Shown one piece after another: positions 1-7,666 of a stretch of DNA of 15,144 bases (positions are counted from its first letter, which is position 1; each line of letters starts with the position of its first letter). The position numbers were made by a program, and so were the translations under genes. Origin of the DNA: JBGSLA01 sp041740935 (lineage in GTDB: Bacteria > Desulfobacterota > Desulfobaccia > Desulfobaccales > 0-14-0-80-60-11); the NCBI GenBank assembly GCA_041740935.1, contig JBGSLA010000263.1, positions 1 through 15,144 on the forward strand. The letters are read 5' to 3'. Below the pieces are notes generated by a model. The model was not told the DNA's origin, ran no database searches, and saw only the letters and a list, made by a program, of their open reading frames with translations.

Positions 1-180
1 GGCGGCGCTCAGGTCGATCACCGACAACCGCCGGTGGCCCAGGCCGACGGCGCCGTCCGGGGCCAGGTAAAGGCCGGCGTCGTCCGGCCCCCGGTGGCTC
101 AGCCGGTCCCGCATGGCCTCCAGCACCGCGGGGTTCACCTGTTGGCCGACGCAGTTAATCTCGCCCACAATGCCGCACAT
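1..180 (-). CDS. asnB: Asparagine synthase (glutamine-hydrolysing), N-terminal 60 codons; runs off the left edge
   Basis: The reverse strand from the ATG at 180 reads MCGIVGEINCVGQQ and continues with HRGPDDAG and LGHRRLSVIDLS. These are hallmarks of a class II (Ntn-type) glutamine amidotransferase domain at the start of AsnB-type synthetases. Cys2 is the expected nucleophile that releases ammonia from glutamine after removal of Met1. The synthetase (ATP-pyrophosphatase) half lies outside the window, so the acceptor cannot be judged. AsnB-like proteins in surface polysaccharide loci often amidate sugar carboxylates rather than make free asparagine; applying that here is inference from the neighbours. 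A GGAG lies about 7 nt upstream of the ATG. The start overlaps the end of the upstream fusion gene by 26 nt, which suggests coupled translation as the last visible gene of the operon. Confidence 0.9.
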   Translation of the reverse strand, partial: MCGIVGEINCVGQQVNPAVLEAMRDRLSHRGPDDAGLYLAPDGAVGLGHRRLSVIDLSAA

Positions 181-3100
181 GACGAATCTCCGGGGATTGA
201 TGAACCCAGATGGGTTTTTGGGCCACGATGAAGATAGTGGTAATGGCCAGGTCCTCCAGGGGAAAATCACGATATTTCGGGTCAAACCGGGGCAATTCGG
301 CCGCCAGCCGGTCGGTCTCCACCTGCAATTCCGGCCGGTATTCCAGCACTTCAAAGCCTGCCTGGGAAAAAGCCTCCCTGAACTCATTGGCCCGCCAGCG
401 GTTCTGGTAGAGGCTGCCGTCCCCCCGGCAATGTCTGGCCATGAGCCGTTCCCAGGCCTCCGGCGGCCATTGCAGATACGCCAGGGGCTGCTCAAAGTTG
501 CGGTGGTCCCGGAGGTCGATACAGTGGGCCGTCAGCCCGCCGGGGCGCAGCACCCGCCAGGTTTCCGCGATGCACCGGCGGGGGTCCCGGACATGCTCCA
601 GGGTGGCGTGGGAAAACAGGAAATCGATGCTGGTGTCGGGGAGGCCGGTGTCTTCAAAACTCCGGGGATAAAAATGACGGATGATGCTGTCTCCCACGGC
701 AAAATGGCCGTTCCCCAGGGTTTGATGGACAGGCGGAACCGGGCCGCCGTTGCCGTTGAACCATCTCATCACCTCGAAAAAACTGCCCAGGGTTTTCATG
801 AACAGGTCCAGGTCGAAGGACAGCAACGGGAAGGGGTCCACGGTGCAGGCCTGCTTCACCCCCCAGAGGGCGAAGAGCACCTCACAGCCCAAAGACCCCC
901 CCGGGCCCACCTGGAGGGTGCATTCCGGCGGCCCCGGCAGATACTTCTCCGCCACCTGCCGATAGCGGTAATGAATGATGGCGTCGTAAATAAAGCTGGA
1001 GTTGAAATGTTTGCCCCTTTCCAGCAGTTCTAGCAGGGCTTCGTTATAGGTGGCCGGCTTGTAGGTGGGGAATGGGTAATGGCGAATAATCTCGGCCAGA
1101 CCGTTGCCAGCCGGCGCCCCTTCCGGATGAACCAGGGCCATGTCGGCAGCCGCGACCACCGGACTTGCCAGGGCCTCAGCCTTGGCCGGTTTGTCCTCAC
1201 GGTCCTCTCTGATCACTTGCAGGTCGACACTCAAACCTCCCCCTTGCAGTTCGACTTGATTAATAAAATTCCGCTCGCTGTAATCCAGGTAATCCGCCAC
1301 GGTATAGAAAATCACCTGGCTCAGATCCACATCCCGGGGAATATCGATGAAATACTCCCCCGGCGCCGCCAAGTTCAGATAGCTGAAAATATTGCTGTGG
1401 TTGCCTTTTTCCACGGCCACCAGCAGGGGTTGTCTTTTTCTCCCGAAGCGGTCCGTGGGACTGGTGATCTGATATTGGAGCGTGTATGTTTTGCCGTTCA
1501 GTCTGGGATCGCTGTTGTCTGTGGCCGACAGTAAAATATAATGTTCTCCCGGGTCCTGGCCAGGCCAGATGGAGCAGCGCCCTTCCCCCTTTTTTCTGAT
1601 GTCATCATGGAGAACGCCGGCATAAGGCAGCGGCTGACCGTTTTCACAGACTACACAATTGATATTTATTCCATCATATTTTTTTATTATCCTGGTAATG
1701 TAACAAAAGCCTTCGTTGTGAAAAAAGGAGTTGAGGATTTCATCCGCAGGCCGGTGCGACACGCTTATTTTTTTGAGAGCAACTCTCACCTTATGGGGAT
1801 GGGAGTATCTTTCTTTGGCCTTGTGAAAAATATCCGCAACTTCATGGATCGTATCCTTGGGATTAAAGAGGCTGGAAGATGAAAACGTTTGGTTGCCTCT
1901 GGCGATTTCTACATCGATGAAATTCTGGGCGCGGCTCAGTTCTTCCTCCCACCCCTTTGATTCTTCAGCAAAATTGGCAAAAACATTGATGATCTCATTG
2001 GGAGGCCAGACCAGGACCGGCGAAAAACTGACATTCAGACCTTCCCGGACCGCGTATTCCAGCATGTGGGTCAATTCCAGAAAATTGGCTTTCATGATGC
2101 AGCTTTGCACCCGCACCGACCTGTCGGGGCCGTTCCGGCAGACTTCCATAATCCGCCGCATATTTTCCATGACCTGGTCGAACTTGGCCCCGACCCGCAG
2201 TTTCTCATAGGTTTGCGGGGTGAAACTGTCGATGGAAAAGACGATTCCCAAGCCGTTGAATTTATCCAGGCAGTTGGCCACCTCCGCGCCCGCCAACATG
2301 CCGTTGGTGGGGATCCCCAGACGCAGGTTGGGGTTGTCGCCGGGTTTAAAGGTGCGCAGGAATTTCATGAAATACGGATCCAGAAAGCATTCCCCGCCCT
2401 GCCAGTTCAACACCGAAAGATACGGGACGAGGGCCAGCACCTCTTCCTTGGTTTCCCTGCGGGGGGCCAGGCCCTCCAGCCGTTGGGTGTATTGATTGCA
2501 AAAGGTGCAGGTGATATTGCATTTGGCGGTGCTCACAAAGGTGATTTCCACCGGCCTGGAGGTTAACTCAATCTGGCGGTGGTCGTATTCCCGGCGGTTC
2601 AGGTGATAATTGCGCCCGGAGAGGGAATCTTCCACCGGATGGAATTTGGTAAGAGGCGCCGGATACCGGTTGCCGCCCATCTTGTAGGCCATACATTCAT
2701 AGCACGGGAACCCGGGCTCGTTGTGGTGGACAATATTCCAGCGCAGCCAGCGATAGCCCTCGCCGTTCCAGATATCCTCGAGACTTTGTTCATTGGTATT
2801 GCCCAAAGGTATGCCGGAATTCTGGTAATTGGCCCAGAAGCAACAGGGGGAGACGTTGCCGTCAATATTGATGATCATATTTTGCCAGGGTTCGGCGCAG
2901 ACTTGCTGGTCGAGAGCGGTTCCTCGGTTTACGGATGTTGGGGTTATGGGCTGAGGTTCCAATGATTCCTGGGGCGGGGCCTGGCCGCCGGATCTCAGGG
3001 TATGGGTGCGCCCATTGGTGCGGGGATCGGAGTTGTCCGAGGTGGGAAAATAAATGGTGATCTTATCTGCCGTCTCCCAGATGGAGTAAGCCCCGCCGCC

Positions 3101-3508
3101 CTCTTCCCGCAGGCGCTGGTGGGAGTCCACCACCGGCCCCAGGGGCCGCTCGTCTTCAAAAAGCCCACAAAAATGCAGGCGTTGGTCAAAAGTGAAGGGC
3201 GCCATGCAGCAGCAGCCCTGTTCCTGGCGGATGTCCTGAAGTTTGACCACCATCTCCCCCTCCTGGAAAAGCTCCCGGGGAGACACTTTCGGATCGGGAA
3301 GGGAGGCGGTTTCTCTGAAAATTTTCCATTTCAGGATATGACTGTCTCCACCCAGATTTTTTGCCCAGATGGCCCGCCACAGTTTCGGGATCAAAAAATC
3401 CGGCTCCTTATAAAAATTTATGTCCGGGTGGCTGTCCAACATTCTGGCCAAGAGGGTGGTTTCCGATCGGCCGGGGCCGATGATGATTATGGGAGCAGCG
3501 CAATCCAT
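155..3508 (-). CDS. Multidomain fusion: sulfotransferase-like stub / repeat module / SPASM-radical SAM / repeat module / SAM methyltransferase (1117 aa)
   Basis: The order of parts, in residues, is as follows. 1-97: sulfotransferase-like N-terminus with the P-loop-like GPGRSETTLL and a following KEPDFL, but no room for the rest of a normal 250-300 aa enzyme. 98-172: module A (TSDNSDPRTNGR). 204-275: SPASM-like cysteines C204, C222, C223, C269 and C272. About 320-500: radical SAM core with CNITCTFC (C330, C334, C337) and WQGGE. 600-678: module B (ATDNSDPRLNGK). About 680-770: unrecognised, probably beta-rich. About 840-1097: class I methyltransferase with motif I-like LQVGPGGSLG and LEHVRDPRR...LRPGG. 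I chose the ATG at 3508 because AAGGTG sits about 6-8 nt upstream; a GTG at 3517 is the alternative but overlaps that ribosome site. The gap to the preceding gene is 5 nt. The substrate is unknown; surface-glycan modification is inferred from the neighbours. Confidence 0.85.
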   Translation of the reverse strand: MDCAAPIIIIGPGRSETTLLARMLDSHPDINFYKEPDFLIPKLWRAIWAKNLGGDSHILKWKIFRETASLPDPKVSPRELFQEGEMVVKLQDIRQEQGCCCMAPFTFDQRLHFCGLFEDERPLGPVVDSHQRLREEGGGAYSIWETADKITIYFPTSDNSDPRTNGRTHTLRSGGQAPPQESLEPQPITPTSVNRGTALDQQVCAEPWQNMIINIDGNVSPCCFWANYQNSGIPLGNTNEQSLEDIWNGEGYRWLRWNIVHHNEPGFPCYECMAYKMGGNRYPAPLTKFHPVEDSLSGRNYHLNRREYDHRQIELTSRPVEITFVSTAKCNITCTFCNQYTQRLEGLAPRRETKEEVLALVPYLSVLNWQGGECFLDPYFMKFLRTFKPGDNPNLRLGIPTNGMLAGAEVANCLDKFNGLGIVFSIDSFTPQTYEKLRVGAKFDQVMENMRRIMEVCRNGPDRSVRVQSCIMKANFLELTHMLEYAVREGLNVSFSPVLVWPPNEIINVFANFAEESKGWEEELSRAQNFIDVEIARGNQTFSSSSLFNPKDTIHEVADIFHKAKERYSHPHKVRVALKKISVSHRPADEILNSFFHNEGFCYITRIIKKYDGININCVVCENGQPLPYAGVLHDDIRKKGEGRCSIWPGQDPGEHYILLSATDNSDPRLNGKTYTLQYQITSPTDRFGRKRQPLLVAVEKGNHSNIFSYLNLAAPGEYFIDIPRDVDLSQVIFYTVADYLDYSERNFINQVELQGGGLSVDLQVIREDREDKPAKAEALASPVVAAADMALVHPEGAPAGNGLAEIIRHYPFPTYKPATYNEALLELLERGKHFNSSFIYDAIIHYRYRQVAEKYLPGPPECTLQVGPGGSLGCEVLFALWGVKQACTVDPFPLLSFDLDLFMKTLGSFFEVMRWFNGNGGPVPPVHQTLGNGHFAVGDSIIRHFYPRSFEDTGLPDTSIDFLFSHATLEHVRDPRRCIAETWRVLRPGGLTAHCIDLRDHRNFEQPLAYLQWPPEAWERLMARHCRGDGSLYQNRWRANEFREAFSQAGFEVLEYRPELQVETDRLAAELPRFDPKYRDFPLEDLAITTIFIVAQKPIWVHQSPEIRHVRHCGRD

Positions 3509-3513
3509 AAGCT

Positions 3514-6198
3514 TCACCTTGTGACATTCACCGGATTTGGCAATACTGCTCTCCCTGAGGACAAGGCGGCCATCCCCGGAGAATCCTGACCGGCCTCCCG
3601 GGCGTCAGCCTTCCTAAACCCCCGGGCCTCGCCGGGCTGATCCTCCTGGGGCTTGCGTCCCGACAGGAGCAGCAGTAACACCGACAGGTCGTCCAGACCC
3701 TTTTCCCGAAAGGGCCAGGCCAGGGAATCGCGCATTTCCGGAGAGACCCAGGGCTGCACCTCCCGCAGGCTTTTCCGGGGGAAAAGGCTCTCCCAGGGCT
3801 GAGAGATCAGCGCCTCGATGTCCACCTGACCTGATTGACTCAGGGCCAACGGCTGATCGCCGAGACGCACCTTTAAATCCGCCAAACCCAGATCCGCGAA
3901 GACCTCCAGGAACTCCGAGGCCCGCCAGCGGTTTTCCGGCGCGCCGAAGCGGGCCGCATATTCTGCGGAACTGAATTTTAAGAACTCCAGGGGTTTCATA
4001 AAGCTGGCATGGTCCTTTAAATCCACCACATGAAAACACCAACCCCCGGGCCTCAGGAGTTCAAAACCTTTTTCCAGAACCTCCCGGGGCCGGGCGACGT
4101 GCTCCATCACCGACAAGGAAAAAACCAGGTCAAAGCGGCCGGCGGGATCGGTCAAATCCTCCGCCGCACACGGGGAGAGGTTGGCGAAGCATGATGGCTT
4201 AAAAACCAGGGGGGAGTCGTCTTGAGGGTTCCCCAGAAACTCCATGATTTCGGCCAGGCGGCCCGGCTCCACCCCCCGAAAGGCGCCCAGCAACAGCACC
4301 ATCAGGTTGATGTAGTCCCGGGGCAGGCCATCCGATACCTTGATGATGTTGTTGGCGGTGTAGCTGCGGCACCCAGCCAGAAGCAGGGCCAGGCCCAGAC
4401 CCGGGGTGGGCGAGGCCCCGATTTCCAGAATGTCCTTGCCCGCCAGGTCTTCACCCCACCAGCGGCAGATGCCCTCCACCAGGCGGAAGCCATGGAGAAG
4501 CTGATTCAAGGATCCCCGGGGATGATTGAGGTTGGCCCTGATCGTGGCCATCAGCCAGGACTCTTCTTTGCCCAGGGAGGACGCCAGGATCTGAAAGTCC
4601 TCCTGGGAGAACAGCGGCACCCGGACTGCATAGCGCCGACCGTTGGTGTTGGGGTCGGTGTTGTCGGAGGTGGAAAAGTACAAGGCCGAACCCCAGTGAG
4701 AATAGCTCCCCCGGCCTTGATCCCGGATTTGGCCGTGCAGGGTGTGGGCCGGCCCCAAAAGCTGGTCATCTTCATATAACAACAGGGAGGACCGCTGGCC
4801 GTCCGCCGTGGAGTCGGCAAAGATCTCGTAATCGGGAATCTCCACCCTCCAGCAGTATCCCCCGTCCGGAGCAAACGGACCGGCAAGCTCCCTGGTTAAA
4901 CCCCAGTCCTCCGCCGAGGGTGCCCCCGTTTGGCCCGCCGCCAGCCAGGAGGGCGAGGCGCCGCGGCCGGCCAAGCCCTTGGAATCCTGGGCCAAACCGG
5001 CCTCCACCCGCTCCAGGATGAGAGCCGCGGCCCGGTCCGCCGACAGGTGGCGTTTGACGTACTCATGGCCGGCCCGGCCCAGCCGCTCCCGCTCCTGGGG
5101 ATCGAACACCAGGCGCGCCAATTGCCCGGCCACTTCCTCCGGGGTGGCCGCCTGGCACAGGGGCGAGGGCTCCCCATAATGCCCGGCCACAATCTCCGGA
5201 TGCCCGTTGGCGATCACCGGCCGGCCCATGGCCATGGCGTCGTTGCCGGCCATGCCCACAATACTCCCTCCCAACTGCTCAAATACCAGGTCGGCCAGTT
5301 CGAATTGGCGAAAAACTTCCCGCTGGCTCATCTCTTCGTGCCAGGTAACGCAGGCCCCGAGCCCCTCCGCGGCCGCCAGGGCCATGGTTTCGGCCACGTG
5401 CGCCCCCTTTTTCACCAGATGAATATCCAGCGGGGTGGCAGGATGCGCCCGGCAAAAAAGGCCAAAACCCCGAATCATGACGTCGGTGCCCTTGTAGTCC
5501 ACTTCGGTAAAAAAAGGCGGCGTGCTTTTGTCCCAGGTCAGGCGGGTGGCGCAGAAAATTCGGACCGGCTGGTTGCGAGGCAAAGGTTGCCAGGAATCGG
5601 CGGCCACCTCGATCATCTGATAGTCCAGCCTTTGGGGATAGGTGATTCCCAGGCCGTCCAGAATTTCGTCCCCCCCGGGCGACAGTCCCCGGGGCAGATA
5701 CACCACCACCAGAGACTCGCGCACCGCCCGGCGTTGGCTCCTGACCCGGTTCAGGTAAAACTCCTCCACCCGCCGGGCGGCCTGGGGACCGGCGGAGGAG
5801 TCCCGGTCCGGCCAGTTGACCATTTCATCCACTTTGGCGTAGGTGCACAGGGACAAGAGATCAGTGCCGGTGAGCAGCGCCACCGCGGGTTGCCCGATGT
5901 CCGGCCCCAAACACAGGCCGTACTGGTTCAGGACCACCAAATCGCACTCCTGCAACAAGCTGATAATCTTGGCTTTTTCCGGGGGCTCCGCCGCTTCGTT
6001 CCACAGGTCCAGGGGGCTGGCGTCGTAAATCCAGGGCGGATAAGGAAGACTGATGTCCGCGTAGCGAAACTCCGGCCGGTCCAGAGGACACTCCGGCCCA
6101 TGGGTAATGACCACGAGGACTTGGTGCCCCAGGCGCCGCAGGGCCCGGGCCAGCATAAAGGGATAATTGTTGGCGTTCCCCAGAAAACCGATCTTCAT
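3514..6198 (-). CDS. Glycosyltransferase (GT4-like) - repeat module - SAM-dependent methyltransferase fusion (894 aa)
   Basis: Residues 1-400 look like a GT-B glycosyltransferase. There is an N-terminal Rossmann start (MKIGFLGNANNYPFMLARAL), and a C-terminal half contains VRIFCATRLTW and AMAMGRPVIANGHPE, the region that binds the nucleotide-sugar in GT4-type enzymes. Residues 447-526 are module C (STSDNTDPNTNGRRY), related to the two modules in the next gene. Residues about 575-780 are a class I methyltransferase: motif I ILEIGASPTPGLG, then FDLVFSLSVMEHVARPREV and LRPGGW. The last 45 residues are polar and unassigned. The ATG at 6198 shares one base with the TAA of the WbqC-like gene (TAATG). 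A longer in-frame start at 6306 would lie inside that gene and before the natural glycosyltransferase N-terminus, so I rejected it. Transfer of a sugar followed by O-methylation of the same glycan is plausible, as in capping methyltransferases, but donor and acceptor cannot be read from sequence. Confidence 0.85.
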   Translation of the reverse strand: MKIGFLGNANNYPFMLARALRRLGHQVLVVITHGPECPLDRPEFRYADISLPYPPWIYDASPLDLWNEAAEPPEKAKIISLLQECDLVVLNQYGLCLGPDIGQPAVALLTGTDLLSLCTYAKVDEMVNWPDRDSSAGPQAARRVEEFYLNRVRSQRRAVRESLVVVYLPRGLSPGGDEILDGLGITYPQRLDYQMIEVAADSWQPLPRNQPVRIFCATRLTWDKSTPPFFTEVDYKGTDVMIRGFGLFCRAHPATPLDIHLVKKGAHVAETMALAAAEGLGACVTWHEEMSQREVFRQFELADLVFEQLGGSIVGMAGNDAMAMGRPVIANGHPEIVAGHYGEPSPLCQAATPEEVAGQLARLVFDPQERERLGRAGHEYVKRHLSADRAAALILERVEAGLAQDSKGLAGRGASPSWLAAGQTGAPSAEDWGLTRELAGPFAPDGGYCWRVEIPDYEIFADSTADGQRSSLLLYEDDQLLGPAHTLHGQIRDQGRGSYSHWGSALYFSTSDNTDPNTNGRRYAVRVPLFSQEDFQILASSLGKEESWLMATIRANLNHPRGSLNQLLHGFRLVEGICRWWGEDLAGKDILEIGASPTPGLGLALLLAGCRSYTANNIIKVSDGLPRDYINLMVLLLGAFRGVEPGRLAEIMEFLGNPQDDSPLVFKPSCFANLSPCAAEDLTDPAGRFDLVFSLSVMEHVARPREVLEKGFELLRPGGWCFHVVDLKDHASFMKPLEFLKFSSAEYAARFGAPENRWRASEFLEVFADLGLADLKVRLGDQPLALSQSGQVDIEALISQPWESLFPRKSLREVQPWVSPEMRDSLAWPFREKGLDDLSVLLLLLSGRKPQEDQPGEARGFRKADAREAGQDSPGMAALSSGRAVLPNPVNVTR

Positions 6199-6899
6199 TA
6201 CCCCACCCGCCGGTTGGGAGTTTGACTCTTCAAATACCTGCGAGCCCCGGGTCCGGTGTTGAACAGCAGGTCCAGGACGGAGACCTCCCCCAGAAATTCC
6301 CCCCACGGTTGAGGATAGGGAGGATAGTCATAGCTTTTGAATTCAAGCTGAAGGCCATGGCGCCGAAAAAGCTCCACATCCAGGTAATTCGCCCCGGAAG
6401 GCCCGGAAAGATAGGTGTCGGCTCCCACTTTGTTCAAGATATCGATCAGCCTGGCCGTCTTTTTCCCCACCGGACTGAGCTCATGAGACCACCGCACCGG
6501 GGTGCGAATCTCGAGCCTTTCCATAACCCAGCGGCAGAGGGCGACATTCAGATCGGAAATTTTCGAGAACTCTTGGTTTATTATGCTCATGAAAGCATCG
6601 AGAAAATTATCCATAAATGGAGCTGCATAATAGTTAGCCTGTAATCTGTTGAAATGAATTTTCTGCCATTTTTGGGAATAATCGATTTCCGTTTCCATAA
6701 TAAGGCGCTGCGTATGTCCCTGTTTCACTGGTACGGTCAGCCACTGCCAACCCTGGGGAGTCTTAATGCGATTTCGGTTGCGCCAGTCTTCCTTGGTGTA
6801 TTGCAAGTCGTCATGGAAAATAAACAGGTCCACATCGTCAATAAAATCAAAAAAACCCCGCCATGGTATATAGTTAGATTGAATAATGCCCACTCTCAT
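6198..6899 (-). CDS. WbqC-like family protein
   Basis: The 233-aa product matches the WbqC-like family across its length. The N-terminus MRVGIIQSNYIPWRGFFDFI is followed by a DDLQYTKEDWRNRNRIK segment, a central YLSGPSGANYLD and a C-terminal FLGEVSVLDLLFNTGP. Family length is about 220-240 aa, so this copy looks complete. Members occur in O-antigen and other surface polysaccharide clusters; the biochemical role is not established to my knowledge. No signal peptide or membrane segment is visible, so it is probably cytoplasmic. Its ATG overlaps the TGA of the TylF-like gene by 4 nt (ATGA), with no strong Shine-Dalgarno, which suggests coupled translation. The 5' part of the gene (about 6570-6900) is clearly more AT-rich than its neighbours, a hint of separate ancestry. 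Confidence 0.9.
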   Translation of the reverse strand: MRVGIIQSNYIPWRGFFDFIDDVDLFIFHDDLQYTKEDWRNRNRIKTPQGWQWLTVPVKQGHTQRLIMETEIDYSQKWQKIHFNRLQANYYAAPFMDNFLDAFMSIINQEFSKISDLNVALCRWVMERLEIRTPVRWSHELSPVGKKTARLIDILNKVGADTYLSGPSGANYLDVELFRRHGLQLEFKSYDYPPYPQPWGEFLGEVSVLDLLFNTGPGARRYLKSQTPNRRVG

Positions 6900-7666
6900 G
6901 GTTCGATCACGATGAACCCTGAGGGGTTGCTGTGCCAGGTAAATTTTTTGATGAACGGTTTGTTGCCGGTAATTTCCATAAAATATTCATCCACCGCCAA
7001 AGATTCACCGCCGAAGCCGGGAACCGCATATTCATCTACAATAATAATGCCGCCTGAAACCATGAGTGGTGTGAAATATTTCAGGGCCACCCTGGTGGGT
7101 TCATAAAGGTCCACATCCAGGTTCAACAGAGCGACCCGCAAACCATTGCCCTTGGCGGCCACAAAGGCCGGCACCGTCTCTTTAATGTCGCCTTTGATGA
7201 GCTCAATGCGGTTGAGGTGACGCAGGTGCTTGTCCTGGTTCATGGCCTCCTGGGCCAGGGCCAGATCGGCTTCGATGCCGGGACCGCCGTCATAGCCGCC
7301 CGGACAGCGCTCCTGGGCGGCATCTTCCGGGTCATCCTGGGGGCTCAGGTTCGGGAAGCCGGAAAAAGTATCGAAGCCGTACACCACCTTTTTGACATCG
7401 GTGGGGCAGAAAATTTCGCACAACTTGGCCCAGGTAAAGGTGGAGCCGCCTCGATAGACCCCCACATCGACGATCGCTCCCGGAAGTTCGACAATCTTTT
7501 TAAAAATTTCATAATGGGCCAGAAATCTGGCCAGATTGAAGCGTGGGGTGAAAACCGGGAAATTGCGGAACTGTTCAAAAGGCGTCAGTCGAGTGCCGGC
7601 ATAGAGTTTCTCCAGCACTTGCCGCTGCAGGCGCTCCGGAGCGTGACGCCGGGACAGATCAGACAT
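6896..7666 (-). CDS. TylF/MycF-type class I O-methyltransferase
   Basis: This 256-aa protein has the TylF/MycF (macrocin O-methyltransferase) pattern. IVDVGVYRGGSTFTWAKLC (about 65-83) is the SAM-binding motif I, VYGFDTFSGFP (95-105) follows, then NLDVDLYEPTRVALKYF (182-198) and a VDEYAVPGFGG segment (210-220). The acidic residues in the last two segments resemble the metal-binding aspartates of this metal-dependent family. Characterised members methylate sugar hydroxyls on macrolides; homologues in polysaccharide loci are thought to methylate sugars of the glycan, and that role is my inference here. GGGAGG lies about 8 nt upstream of the ATG. The start overlaps the end of the radical SAM gene by 8 nt. 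Confidence 0.9.
   Translation of the reverse strand: MSDLSRRHAPERLQRQVLEKLYAGTRLTPFEQFRNFPVFTPRFNLARFLAHYEIFKKIVELPGAIVDVGVYRGGSTFTWAKLCEIFCPTDVKKVVYGFDTFSGFPNLSPQDDPEDAAQERCPGGYDGGPGIEADLALAQEAMNQDKHLRHLNRIELIKGDIKETVPAFVAAKGNGLRVALLNLDVDLYEPTRVALKYFTPLMVSGGIIIVDEYAVPGFGGESLAVDEYFMEITGNKPFIKKFTWHSNPSGFIVIEP

Noticed and set aside
113..1033. A 306-codon plus-strand frame over the asnB start and the methyltransferase end
   Set aside because: Antisense to two well-supported genes and of shadow-like composition.
4930..6225. A 431-codon open frame on the plus strand opposite the glycosyltransferase part
   Set aside because: It is fully antisense to a protein with clear glycosyltransferase motifs; its translation is rich in Gly, Gln, His and Pro, as expected for a GC-rich shadow frame, with no recognisable domain.
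6199..6306. Longer start for the glycosyltransferase-methyltransferase fusion
   Set aside because: The extra 36 residues overlap the WbqC-like gene and precede the natural Rossmann-fold N-terminus; TAATG coupling at 6198 fits better.
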